Assembly (NCBI RefSeq): GCF_958979055.1
Contig: NC_084891.1
Coordinates: 21,764,001-21,828,000 of the forward strand
From: Alnus glutinosa
Taxonomy: Eukaryota; Streptophyta; Magnoliopsida; Fagales; Betulaceae
Length of the DNA stretch: 64,000 nucleotides
Reading direction: 5' to 3'
The notes beneath the pieces are model-generated. The model was not told the DNA's origin, did no database searches, and saw nothing but the letters and a program-made list of their open reading frames with translations. The position numbers and the translations under genes are program-made. Of the stretch, positions 46,193 through 57,870 are shown piece by piece (the stretch's first letter is position 1; each line of letters starts with the position of its first letter).

Positions 46193-47392
46193 TTTTTTTA
46201 TTTTCAAAAGATCTCTGAATCTCTTCTGCTTCCTTTTGTTTTCGTTGGTCAAAGGCTGACCATCTTTGAAAATTCTCTGGAAACCAAAAGCAGTAGGCTC
46301 ACTTTCCCAGTAGCCTATAACTTGTGGAAGATAAACAGTTGTCCTAATCTGACAGGTCATCATACAAAATGTTCAACATAAAATCATGAAATTATTTGAC
46401 TAACGGACAAGCACCTGCACCAGTAGAGAGTAGTAGGCTACTTCTTTTATTGAATTTATTTGAAGGCCTCTTCAAATAATGTTGAGCGACCCTCTTAACT
46501 AATAATTGATTTTTTTTATTATTATTTTTTTTTTTAGGAAAAAACTTTTTAAATTACTATCCAGTTGACAAAATATATTTTCAAACTTTCAGTTGGGAAT
46601 TTTTTTTTTTAGAAAAATAAAAAATTTATTAAGTGTATTTTCATCATTAGGAAAAACATTAATAATTTTTGATAGTTTGGAAGGAGAACATTATTCAAAT
46701 TGAAAGTTTGAAGAAATATTGTCAATTTTTGCGTGGACTTTACATTCTTTTATTATTATAATTATTTAATAAGAATTCATTTTAAAATTAGTTGAAAATG
46801 TTACGTCAGCATTATTAGATGAATATTATGTAGAATTATAGTATTTAATATTTACTCTCTTGAAGTAATAGGTTAAGCTGTTAAGTAACAATAAATTAAG
46901 GAAATTAATAACCTTAAAATGTATCAAAAATAGATGAGTAATGCTAGATATTATATTTTTATAGTATAATTGCCTTATAATGTTGAAGTAGCACTCCAAA
47001 TTAACTATTAGATTTTTTCTTCTCTATTTTTAATTTCCTTATAATTAATTCAATTGTTAGTTGGGAGTGCCACTTCAACTTGGTTGAATAAATGTTGGAT
47101 AAGATTATACAGTATCTGGCATTTCTCTTATATTAATTCGTATTAAATTTGTGATTTTAGATGATTAATGCTAGAAGGAATCGTTATCAATGATAATTGA
47201 TAGCCGTCATCAATCGAGATTCAAAATAGATATTATCCATTTCAAATGAATATACAGTATTATTTTTGGCATTTGGAGTAATATTAGGTTAAGGTATTAT
47301 GTACCAAGCAATTATGGAAATTAATATCCTTAAAATTTATTAAAAACAGATAACGACAGTTTGACATGAGCTGGATTTTTTGGGTTTAGTCC
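46193..47392. other. AT-rich upstream flank of the unit A natriuretic-peptide gene
   Basis: No gene recognised. The same sequence occurs in unit B (53450-54635), so it travels with the array. Confidence 0.5.
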
Positions 47393-47400
47393 TATTTATA
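47393..47400 (+). promoter_or_regulatory. TATA-like box of the unit A gene
   Basis: TATTTATA lies about 105 bases before the ATG at 47505. The same position is TATTTATA in unit B and TATTTAAA in unit C (57800-57807). Confidence 0.5.
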
Positions 47401-47504
47401 GGGAAAATGTAGTGTGTAAAATTATAATTAATAGTAATATTCTAAAAGAAATACTAGAATTTAAGTAGTCTTTTGTGCTGTTCGTGCCACAAGATAGTAT
47501 ACTC

Positions 47505-48342
47505 ATGGAGATTCGTATGTTCATTTTGGTAGGCATAATTGCAAGCTTTGTCTCGGCAGCTTCAGCTATCCCTGGAATTGCCACCTTTTACACAAATTAT
47601 GTTCGTAAGTATTTTTAAAAGAGTAATGCTACATATTATATTCTCATTTTACATTTTGTATACGTGCCATTAGCGTATTTGTACTTACCAAAATTATGTA
47701 GTATTTTTTTGAGTAATTGCAATTTAATGTTTCATATAAATGGATAAAATGTTATTAAATTGAAATTGCTTTGTTGCTTTGTTGACACCTAATTGCCATA
47801 TAATTGCTTAGTTGACACTTATGTCAAAATACATATGCAGTTTGACATGATTTTGGTCAAAGAAAAAGGAAATGACAAAACTTTAGACCAAAACTAAGCG
47901 TACCCTATTTCACTAAATTCATTATTCACACATTAGCATTATGAGATAATAATAACTAAAAAAATTAAAAAAAAAATTAAAAAAAATTCTAGCATTTCTT
48001 TTACTCAAATAAGTAGAATGTGTAGCTACGCTAACCCAATCCAATGGCCATGTTTTTTTTTTTTGGCAGCTTCTGCATGTTATGGCAACCAAAACAAATG
48101 GGGTGATGATCGCGGCAGCCGGAGACGCCATATGGAAAGGTGGTGCTGCATGTGGCAAATTCTACACCATTCGATGCACAGGGGCCCGAAACGCCGTACC
48201 ACATCCTTGCAAGGATGGCAGTGTGACCGTGAAGATTGTGGATCACTGTCCCGGATGCCCATCAACCCTTGACTTGTCACGAGAAGCGTTTTCCAAGATT
48301 GCTGATCCTGTGGCTGGAATTATCAACATTGATTACCGTTAA
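47505..48342 (+). pseudogene. Plant natriuretic peptide / EG45-domain gene, unit A copy, frameshifted
   Basis: Exon 1 (47505-47604) encodes MEIRMFILVGIIASFVSAAS with a secretion signal, then IPGIATFYTNYV and a GTAAGT donor. Exon 2 (48070-48342) follows GGCAG. After SACYGNQN it carries one extra A compared with unit C (CAAAACAAATGG against CAAAACAATGG). The signal peptide therefore joins a wrong frame that ends at 48272. The true domain (GVMIAAAGDAIWKGGAACGK, then VKIVDHCPGCPSTLDLSREA) survives in the next frame to the stop. A start at 48082 could yield the domain without a signal, which would not be secreted. All other motifs and Cys residues are conserved, so inactivation looks recent; a sequencing error cannot be excluded. 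Confidence 0.82.
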
Positions 48343-49416
48343 TAAACCTAACTTTATTATGATACTGAAAATCAAATAAAAACGGTGGTCTCCCAATGAA
48401 AAAAAATGAAATTGAAATAACTTTTGGATGACTCTTAGGCTCAGTTTGTTTCGGTCTTTCTTCGTATCTTTTTTAGTATTTGGTGCGATAAAAAATAATA
48501 GTATTAAGGCCCAGGTTGGGAAGGTATTGTTTGACACCTGAATTCAACCTGCTAAAAATGCGTTATTGTTAAGTTATAACTTTGAAGGATATTTATGGCT
48601 ATAAAATTTCTGACTCTTGCTTAATTTTCGGATCTTCACTCAACTTCGATCCAATAGATTATGTTCGTCCTTGAAATGACTAGTCATTCATTATCTTGAT
48701 GTGAATGGTGTATTTCGTTTGCTTTTCTCCACTGAAAATTAAGAAGCATTGTAATTAATTATGTGCAAATTTTAGAAAAGCTTCTTACCTAGTCGGTACA
48801 TCTAATATAGTAGGTAGCTTCAAGGGTTTGTCTAGTCATTTACTCTCGGTTCGGTGTTAGATGCCTATATTATCTATTATTAAAGGTTCAACGTAACCAA
48901 ATTATGCCCTTATTTCTTAATAATATTTTTAATACAAAGGACTCTTATTTATAAAATAATTATAGTAGGTGGAGATAATATAAGTATAGTAGGCAGAAAT
49001 AATATCATCAAATTTAAATACAATCAAATTTAATTACCTAAAAAGATAGAAAATTACAATCCAATTTGAAATCAAATATAGTCGTATATTCTAACATTGC
49101 CCTCTCTAACTCAAGGATCGAGGCTATTAATCACCTTTATTTTTTAGTTGTGGTGTTGAAAGAATCGTTAGGCAATCTAGATGCCCTCTCAACATAGCAC
49201 CCTTTGAAGATTATCCAATTTCAAAGTGGATTCAATTCATTTTAGATCATTTAATAGTTATTTGTAAGAAAAAAACTTTACTTACCCCTGAAAGTTTTAA
49301 AATTTGCAATGTCGATATCACATGTTTTAGCTTATTTTAATTACACGCTTACCGTTAGTGTTTAAAGTTAATTAGACGGTAAACAGGTGAAATGTTCCTT
49401 ATACGCCTATACATTA
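48343..49416. other. 3' flank of the unit A gene
   Basis: Contains an AATAAA-type poly(A) signal shortly after the stop (AATCAAATAAAAACGG, about 48371-48386). The rest is shared with units B and C. No further gene. Confidence 0.4.
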
Positions 49417-49429
49417 GGAAGCATAACTG

Positions 49430-50429
49430 TACTTGTGAGCTTTCATTAAAATAATAATAATAATAATAAAAAAAAAAGCCTCTCCCTTTCTCCTAAAAAC
49501 CCCATCATTTGTCTCTGGCTGCCATGAGAGGGCTCCTCCCCCCCTTCTCTTTTACTCATGTGTTCTTCATTCCTCCATCCTTTCTCGTCTCTTTTGATGC
49601 TCATTTTGCCCCTTTGTAGGCCGTATTTGTCTCGTTGGAGGCCCTATCCGTTGCCATTAGCTATTTATCTTTGTCCAGCAGTTCTGTCGACTCCTCCTCC
49701 ACCACAGACTGTCCGGTTTTCAACCCCTTCATCCATTTCCAGCCTTGGATCCGTTCCCTTTTTGAAGTTTTTGGATTTGATTTTTTCAAAACTATATTTG
49801 TCAACTTTAGGAAGCCCCACCCTTTAACACGTCTCTCCATCGTTCTCTTGTGGTGGTTCCCCAACTTTCGACGCCCATTGTTGGCACGTGGGCTGCATGT
49901 GCTGGCCCTTCGCCATGCCATATGTCGGTGTTACTACTATGTGTTTTTCTGTTCTGTTTCTTTTCTTTGTGTTATTGCTTTCAGTTTAACCTAAACTAGT
50001 TAGCCTGCAGACTCTTTGTCTATGTTGGAGATCCAGTTTTTGTTGTTCTTTTCATCCTTGGTCTGTTCGGTTTCTTTGGAAACTGGACTAGATCTAAGTT
50101 TGTAGGAGTTTTCATAATCTTGATAGTTTTTCTTTTACCCATCATTGTGGGCTCGGCTTTCATAGGCTACATTTCGAACTGACTTTTACTTTATTGGTTT
50201 CCTTCCAAGGCATTGAGGTGCTAATAATTTGTCTAGATTGGGTTTCTCAGTTGTTAAGCTTGTATTTTGTTTTGTTTTGTTTTTGTTTTTTTTTTTTTTG
50301 TTTTTTTTTTTTTTTTTTTTTCTGTTCTTTTACGTTGTCGTTTGTATTTTTTTTTTTTTTTTAATTCTTTCTTTTGTCCTTTATAATTTGTTTATGATGT
50401 ACTTTTGAAAAAAAAATAAAAAAAAGGAG
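49430..50429 (+). mobile_element. Poly(A)-tailed retroposon in unit A, 13-bp target duplication
   Basis: GGAAGCATAACTG lies at 49417-49429 and again at 50430-50442. Between them is about 1 kb of CT-rich then T-rich sequence ending TACTTTTGAAAAAAAAATAA. No ORF with a recognised domain. The same insertion is in unit B. Confidence 0.7.
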
Positions 50430-51215
50430 GGAAGCATAACTGAAGTTTTACACCGTCTCTTGTTAAAAGCTGTCTGCTCTTCCCTCCTTCCTTTCTTCAC
50501 CACAATCTTCATGTTTTCTTCTTCACCATCATTTCTTTGTTCATTTTCTTCTTCTTATTTTTTAGTTTGTAGTTTTTCTAGTCTTTTATTTAGGTTATTA
50601 GTGGTTAGATCTACTGAAAACCACAACCTCTGCCACCCACGAGTGCCTCCTCCTCCATTGCTAGCTATCACTCAACCACCCACCGTCTCCCTTCCTCGAG
50701 CGTATGCCCCAAGCACCGTTGTAGTGCATGTGGGTTAAACACTTCGCTGCTTCCTTTGATCTCCTCCATCACAATACTTATGACTCTCATTTGTGAAGTT
50801 TTTTTATCTACCAAAAATTTGAAATCGGGATCTGGACCTCAAAAGTATCAAATTTTGATGTTCTCTGCCCCCACATCCACATATGGTGTCTCATTCGTCA
50901 CTGCACAACTACCTTTTAATCTCTCTAACTCTTTCATAAGCTGGTTAGGAGTTAAGTTAAAATAAGTTTCTTTTGTTGGTACCTACAACATTCACCATAG
51001 GCCGCTACAACCAGTTTTTTTGAATCATTGCCAACATTCTTAATTGCCTTTTTCCGCTGTTGAGGATTCTCTCTAGAACTGTGGTTAGATTGCTGTTAAG
51101 ATTGAATTTTTTTTTTGGTCTTTGTATTTTAGATTCTTTAATTTTCTATTTTTGTAATTTTGTAAATTGTTTGTGGGTGTATATATATTTATAATGATGA
51201 AATCACTTAAATGCA

Positions 51216-51405
51216 TTGAAGGGCACGAACCTTGCGCCAAATCCGTGCAACTCTTCAAGCGTTTCTGCTAGAATGAGTAGAATCGTTGATTGTTGCGCAG
51301 TTAGTGGTGCAACCATCAATCCTTCTCAAGAGCCTTTCTCCACAATTGCCGATCCAAATGCTGGGGAAATCAAGATCCACTATCGATCAGATATTCCCAT
51401 TTTGA
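51216..51405 (+). pseudogene. Divergent natriuretic-peptide exon 2 fragment
   Basis: The frame reads GTNLAPNPCNSSSVSARMSR, then IVDCCAVSGATINPSQEPFS, then TIADPNAGEIKIHYR. The last part matches the C-terminal half of the domain (VKIVDHCPGC...DLSREAFSKIADPVAGIINIDYR in unit C), but is far more different than the A, B and C copies are from one another. It lacks the first half, including the CYG...AACGK region. It is a relic of another paralogue found only in unit B's extra block. Confidence 0.72.
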
Positions 51406-52293
51406 AAATTACATTAATTGATGGGTATTCTTGGCTTCGGATTAGAATCTTTTTTTAATTTATGAAATTTAAGCCGTTTCTTTACATCAAAACGCTTAAA
51501 AAAATGTTGCCTATTAAAATATATATACATTATGGTCAACACATATAATTACCACAATACAAAAGTCTTAAAACTATACATCATAAAAAGGGCCCTTGAG
51601 AATACTAAACTTAAAACCTGAAAATTTTCAAGCTACGTCTGCGTATTGGCTTTCCCAAATTTATGATTCCGGCGCGCTATAGGTCATATTGCTCGCATTT
51701 CTAGGGCTCGTTTTCTTCCTATGCTATTATAGCTATAAAGTTAAACAATTTTACAGATAAAACTTTAAGTTCATGGCTCAATAAGTAAAAACTCTCAATC
51801 AAACTGTGTGTTTGACGTGAGCCCGTTTGTTTTGATAAAACTTCTTTCTTGTTTTAACCGACCATCCTCATAAATCAAGGTAAACTTTATTTAAAAATAA
51901 ATGTTTAACTTTCTCAAAAGGATATAATTATTTTTCAAACTGGATTAGAGGAAAATTTACATGGGAGAGGCATTATTGAGGCACATATTTTTTTAATATA
52001 CTTAATAGAGTATCTCACCGTCAACTCATCTCTTCTTCTAACAAATGAAATTATTTCCCTAATCCAATTTGTAATCAGCCGATATCAACATCATCTAGCC
52101 ACTTTCCAGGCTCTATCTCTAAGGCTAGTCAATCTCAAATCTTCCCAATTTTCTTAATTGTCGTTCTTTAAGCTATTCTTTCTGGTAATTCCACAATAAA
52201 ACAAAGATAACTCTCAATCTCCGTGTAGTCCTCCATGAAGAAATTGAACTAATAAAATTATGATCAATTTATCCAACGCTTCATTGTGGAGTA

Positions 52294-52336
<43 letters not shown>

Positions 52337-52344
52337 TTTGATCG

Positions 52345-52379
<35 letters not shown>

Positions 52380-52405
52380 CATTTATAGAAGGGTATTAAG
52401 TAATT

Positions 52406-52862
52406 GCAGTTGAATATATAAAAATCTTGGGCAGGTCTTCAAGTTGTCCTGTTTTGTAAGGAAATTGGTTTGTATGATATAGCTCTCGAAGGAGATGCTC
52501 TTCAAGCGATCAAAGAGATCAATTCGACTAATCCTACGTTGAGTAGGTATGGATACTTCATCGATGCCATTAAGACCGAACTAAGATCCCTCTGGTCTTA
52601 CTCTATTGTTCATGTGCAAAGAGAGGAGAGGCCAATTATGCGGTTCATATCTTAGCCAAATTGGCTGTAACACAAGTCCTAGACACAACATGGCTGGAAG
52701 AAATTTTACCTTTATCTAAGATGTGGTTTGTAAGGATTAAGGAACTAGTTATCGAAATATCCTTTGTTCTCTTTCTTGATCCTTTATTTTTACAAGGATT
52801 CATTAATAATATAAATGAGTATTTTGTTAAAAGAAAAAAAAGAAAAAAAAGAAAGAAAGTAG
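52406..52862 (+). mobile_element. LINE-type RNase H fragment with A-rich tail (unit B)
   Basis: Near-identical to the fragment at 45166: LYDIALEGDALQAIKEINST, then LRSLWSYSIVHVQREERP, with an A/G-rich tail. This copy has a slightly longer open frame (52470-52655). Confidence 0.6.
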
Positions 52863-52922
52863 AACATAGACCATACAGCTTTTGTTTCCGTGTTGGTTTT
52901 TTTTTTTTTAAAAAAAAAAAAA

Positions 52923-53450
52923 ATTATAATTACACTATTGGTCTTTGGGGTTGGTTTAAATTACAAATTATTCCTTGTGGTACAAAAAGTTCATAAAGGG
53001 TTCTTGTGGTAAATTATAATTACGAATCACTTCTTGAACCCGTTTTTCGTCCACCAAGCTAACAGATTCCGTTAGTTTCCCACGTTATACTTAATAAGAA
53101 ATTGACACATGGCCACCCCAGGCTTAAGGGAGGCCATGCGTCACCCCCCAGACGTGGCCGGGCCACCTCCGACAATCACTTCTTTGCTATTTTCTATTTT
53201 ATTTTTCAAAAGAAAGGAAAAAAATTAAAGTTTTATTTATTTATATTTTTTTATTGTAATGAACACGTGTCGATTTTTTATTGGGTATGACGTGGCAACC
53301 TAACGGAATCTATTAACTTCGTGGACGAAAAATAAATTTAAGGAGTGATTCATAATTATAGTTTATTACATGAATTCTCTATAAATTTTTTGTACCGTAG
53401 TAAGTAATTTTAAAATTTAAACTAACTCTAAATACCAGTAATACAATTAT
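52923..53450. mobile_element. MULE-type MITE, member 4 (unit B)
   Basis: Counterpart of the element at 45668. Left arm AATTATAATTACACTATTGG, right arm ending CCAGTAATACAATTAT. The GC-rich core (about 53112-53172) is better kept than in unit A. Confidence 0.65.
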
Positions 53451-54743
53451 TTTTTTATTTTCAAAAGATCTCTGAATCTCTTCTGCTTCCTTTTGTTTTC
53501 GTTGGTCAAAGGCTGACCATCTTTGAAAATTCTCTGGAAACCAAAAGCAGTAGGTTCACTTTCCCAGTAGCCTATAACTTGTGGAAGATAAACAGTTGTC
53601 CTAATCTGACAGGTCATCATACAAAATGTTCAACATAAAATCATGAAATTATTTGACTAACGGACAAGCACCTGCACCAGTAGAGAGTAGTAGGCTACTT
53701 CTTTTATTGAATTTATTTCAAGGCCTCTTCAAATAATGTTGAGCGACCCTCTTAACTAATTATTGATTTTATTATTATTATTATTTTTTTTTAGAAAAAA
53801 ACTTTTTAAATTACTATCCAGTTGACAATATATATTTTCAAACTTTCAGTTGGGACATTTTTTTTTTAAAAAAAAAAATAAAAATTATTAAGTGTATTTT
53901 CTTCATTAGGAAAAACATTGATAATTTTTGATAGTTTGGAAGGAGAACATTGTTCAAATTAAAAGTTTGAAGAAATATTGTCAATTTTTGCGTGAACTTT
54001 ACATTCTTTTATTATTATTATTTAATAAGAATTCATTTTAAAATTAGTTGAAAATGTCACGTCAGCATTGTTAGATGAATATTTAATATTTACTCTCTTG
54101 AAGTAATAGGTTAAGCTGTTAAGTAACAATAAATTAAGGAAATTAATAACCTTAAAATGTATCAAAAATAGATGAGTAATGCTAGATATTATATTTTTAT
54201 AGTATAATTGCCTAATAATGTTGAAGTAGCACTCCAAATTAACCATTAGATTTTTTCTTTTCTATTTTTAATTTCCTTATAATTAATTCAATTGTTAGTT
54301 GGGAGTGCCACTTCAACCTGGTTGAATAAATGTTGGATAAGATTATACAGTATCTGGCATTTCTCTTATATTAATTCGTATTAAATTTGTGATTTTAGAT
54401 GATTAATGCTAGAAGGAATCGTTATCAATGATAATTGATAGCCGTCATCAATCAAGATTCAAAATAGATATTATCCATTTCAAATGAATATACAATATTA
54501 TTTTTGGCATTCGGAGTAATATTAGGTTAAGGTATTATGTACCAAGCAATTATGGAAATTAATATCCTTAAAATTTATATAAAAACAGATAACGACAGTT
54601 TGACATGAGCTGGATTTTTTGGGTTTAGTCCTATTTATAGGGAAAATGTAGCGAGTAAAATTATAATTAATAGTAATATTCTAAAAGAAATACTAGAATA
54701 TAAGTAGTCTTTTGTGCTGTTCGTGCGACAAGATAGTATACTC
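53451..54743. other. AT-rich upstream flank of the unit B gene relic
   Basis: Duplicate of 46193-47504. No gene. Confidence 0.5.
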
Positions 54744-54838
54744 ATGGAGATTCGTATGTTCATTTTGGTATAATTGCAAGCTTTGTCTCGGCAGCTTCAG
54801 CTATCCCTAGAATTGCCACCTTTTACACAAATTATGTT
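54744..54838 (+). pseudogene. Natriuretic-peptide gene, unit B: exon 1 relic only
   Basis: Starts ATGGAGATTCGTATG as in unit A but lacks four bases (GGTATAATTG against GGTAGGCATAATTG), which breaks the signal-peptide frame. The splice donor is ATAAGT instead of GTAAGT. Exon 2 and the following flank are absent. This copy cannot make the protein. Confidence 0.85.
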
Positions 54839-55834
54839 CATAAGTATTTTTAAACGAGTAATGCTACATATTATATTCTCATTTTACATTCTGTATACGT
54901 GCCATTAGCGTATTTGTACTTACCAAAATTATGTAGTATTTTTTTGGGTAATTGCAATTTAATGTTTCATATAAATGGATAAAATGTTATTAAATTGAAA
55001 TTGCTTAGTTGCTTTGTTGACACCTAATTGCCATATAATTGCTTAGTTGACACCTATGTCAAAATACATATGTAGTTTGACATGATTTTGGTCAAAGAAA
55101 AAGGAAATGACAAAACTTTAGACCAAAACTAAGCGTACCCTATTTCACTAAATTCAGTATTCACACATTAGCATTATGAGATAATAATAACTAAAAAAAA
55201 AAAAAAAAAAAATTCTAGCATTTCTTTTACTCAAATAAGGGTTTGACTAGTCGTTTAATCTCGATTCGGTGTTAGACGCATACATTAACTATTAGAAAAG
55301 GTTTAACAAAACTAAATTATGCCTTATTCCTTGATAATATTTTTAATACAAAAAACTCTTATTTATAAGAGAATTGTGGTAGGTAGACATAATACAAGTA
55401 TGGTAGGCAACAATAATATCATCAAATTTAAATACAATAAAATTTAATTACCTAAAAGATAGAAAATTATAATCAAATTTGAAATCAAATATAGTCGTAT
55501 ATTCTATCATATATTGTCCTCTCTATAACTCAAGGATCGAGGCTATGAATCACCTTTATTTTTTAGTTGTGGTGTTGCAAGAATCGTTAGGCAATCTAGA
55601 TGGCCTCTCAAAATAGCACCATGTGAAGATTACCCAATTTCAAAGATGATTCAGTTCATTTTGGATCATCTAATAGTTATTTGTAAGAAAAAATTTTACT
55701 TACCCCTGAAAGTTTTAAAATTTGCGATGTCGGTATCACATGTTTTAGCTCATTCTAATTACACGCTTACTGTTAAGGTTTAAGGTTAATTAGACGGTAA
55801 ACAGGTGAAATGTTCCCTATACCCCTATACATTA
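54839..55834. other. Rest of unit B between exon 1 relic and retroposon
   Basis: Matches unit A intron up to about 55238, then jumps to sequence equivalent to 48823 onward. No gene remains. Confidence 0.5.
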
Positions 55835-55847
55835 GGAAGCATAATTG

Positions 55848-56829
55848 TACTTGAGAATTTTCGTTAAAAAAAAAAAAAAAAAAAAAATTCCTCTCCCTTT
55901 CTCCTAAAAAACCCATCATTTGTCTTTGGCTGCCATGGGAGTGCTCCTCCACCCCCTTCCCCTTCACTCTTGTGTTCCTCATTCCTCCGTCATTTCTCGC
56001 CTCTTTTAAGGCTCATTTTGCCTCTTTGTAGGCCTTATCCGTCTCGTTAGAGTCCCTATCCATCGCCATTGGCGACTTATCTTTGTCCAACAGCTCCGTC
56101 GGCTCCTCCTCCACCATAAACCGTCCAGTTTCAACCACCTCCATCCATTTCCAGCCTTGGATTCGTTCCCTTTTTTAAATTTTTGGATTTGGTTTTTTCA
56201 AAACCATATTTGTCAACTTTAAGAAGCTCCACCCTTTAACACGCCCTCTCCACCTTTCTCCTGTGGTGGTTCTTCACATTCCGACACTCACTGTCGGCTC
56301 GTGGGCTTTATGTGCTGGCCCTCCGCCATGCCATCTGTCAGTGTTTCTACTATGTGCTTTTCTGTTATGTTTCTTTTCTTTGTGTTATTGCTTTTAATTT
56401 AACCTAAACCAATTGGCCTGCAGACTTTTTGTCTACGTTGGAGATCCCATTTCTCTTGTTCTTTTCATCTTTGGTCTATTCGGTTTCTTTGGAAACTAGT
56501 CTAGATCCAGGTTTGTAGGAGTTTTCATTATCCCAATGGTTTTACTTTTACCCATCATAGTGGGCCTTGACTTTCATAGGCTACATTTCAAAGTGACTTC
56601 CACCTTCTTGGTTTTCTTCCAGTGCATTCAGGTGCTAATAGTTTGTCTAGATTGAATTTCTTAGTCGTTAAGCTTGTATTTTGTTTTTGCCTTTTTCTGT
56701 TCTCTTTATTATTATTATTTTTTTATTTTTTTTTTCTGTCGTAGTTTGTAATTTTTTTTATTCTTTCTGTTGTCCTTTATAATTTGTTTATGATGTACTT
56801 TTGAAAAAGAAAAGAAAAAAGAAGAAGAG
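55848..56829 (+). mobile_element. Poly(A)-tailed retroposon in unit B
   Basis: Same element and position as at 49430: GGAAGCATAATTG at 55835-55847 and GGAAGCATAACTG at 56830-56842 flank it. The tail is GAAAAAGAAAAGAAAAAAG. It shows modest divergence from the unit A copy. Confidence 0.7.
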
Positions 56830-56876
56830 GGAAGCATAACTGAAGTTTTTGCTATTTGTAATTTATTCCCCGCAAT

Positions 56877-57054
56877 TAGGGGTGAAAATGCGGATGCAGA
56901 TGCGGATGCAATTATTAGCAATCCGCATCTGCATCTGCAAAATACGGTTATTATTTTTAGATATCCGCATCCGAACAGTTATTGCGGTTATAAAATGTGG
57001 TTATTATCCTCTATACGAATATGGGGTAATAGACATTTTGGATTACTATCTAAA
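56877..57054. mobile_element. Possible hAT-type end fragment
   Basis: TTAGGGGTGAAAATGCGGAT followed by repeated GCGGATGCGGATGC / GCATCTGCATCTGC is typical of one end of plant hAT-like elements and resembles the TAGGGGTGTAAATCCGG end at 12765. The matching other end was not found. Confidence 0.4.
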
Positions 57055-57170
57055 TAAAGATAAACTTTCTTTAAAAATAAATATTTAACTTTCTCAAAAG
57101 GAAATAATTATTTTCTAAACTGAGTTGAAGAAAAATTTACATGTGAGAGGCATAGAGGCACATTATTTTT

Positions 57171-57494
57171 TGGATAAATGTATTATAAATAGCTGAATCA
57201 ACGCGCGATTCGAAATCATTCCCTCACTTTTTAAAAATAAAAATTTTCGCTCCTTAAGTTTTTCGCGGATTTGAAAAGGTCATTCCGTGAGTTTCTGGCC
57301 AATTTTTCGACAACCATTTTGCAACGTCAGCTTTTTTGCCACGTCACCTTAAAATAATATATTTTTAATATTTTATAAATTAAAATCTTATAGTTGGTGT
57401 TGCAAGTAAACGTCGCTAGCAAAACTCATGTTCACTATCCTATCCTTATCAACACGTCCAGCTTTGATCTTCATAAGGAAAAATACATTATTAT

Positions 57495-57533
<39 letters not shown>

Positions 57534-57572
57534 GTAATAATAACTATGGAAATCCTAATTAAGAGCAGGTTT

Positions 57573-57619
<47 letters not shown>

Positions 57620-57780
57620 AAGTATAAAAAAGAAAAAGTTGAATATATCCCCCAACCACCCCTCCTTTTTCATTGGTTTGGTTCTTCACGATTGGCGTGT
57701 GTTGATACATGCCAAAATCATTCAAAGAATATACCTAAAATGCCATTAGCGTGGTCACAGCCATCCTCTGCTAGAGAAAT
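57171..57780. other. Unrelated insert within unit C
   Basis: Includes (AAT)n at about 57497-57531 and a ~35-base T-run at about 57577-57612. The start (ACGCGCGATTCGAAATCATT) resembles a transposon end but no partner was found. No gene. Confidence 0.35.
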
Positions 57781-57799
57781 GATTTTTTGGGTTTAGTCC

Positions 57800-57807
57800 T
57801 ATTTAAA
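57800..57807 (+). promoter_or_regulatory. TATA-like box of the unit C gene, displaced
   Basis: TATTTAAA, counterpart of TATTTATA in unit A. It now lies about 920 bases before the ATG because a MITE sits between them. Confidence 0.45.
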
Positions 57808-57870
57808 GGGAAAGAGTAGCATGTAAAATTATAATTAATAGTAATATTCTAAAGGAAATACTAGAAATTA

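Larger units (their letters stand above)
43958..50442. repeat. Tandem segmental unit A (~6.5 kb)
   Basis: Shares almost its whole length with unit B: the GTCTGCTCTTCCCTCCTTCC leader block, GGGCCCTTGAGAATACTAAA block, (AT)n, RNase H fragment, MULE-type MITE, long AT-rich flank, natriuretic-peptide exon 1, downstream flank and a poly(A)-tailed retroposon. Unit A lacks a ~540-bp block near 44510 and a ~200-bp block near 44970 that are present in B, but keeps natriuretic-peptide exon 2, which B lost. Over 45.2-48.0 kb and 52.4-55.2 kb the two read nearly base for base, so the duplication is fairly recent. Confidence 0.88.
50443..56842. repeat. Tandem segmental unit B (~6.4 kb)
   Basis: Directly abuts unit A in the same orientation and repeats its order of parts. 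Compared with A it has extra blocks at about 51025-51565 (including a divergent natriuretic-peptide fragment) and 52050-52265. It lacks an 811-bp stretch containing natriuretic-peptide exon 2 (junction at about 55238). Where both exist, identity is high. Confidence 0.88.
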
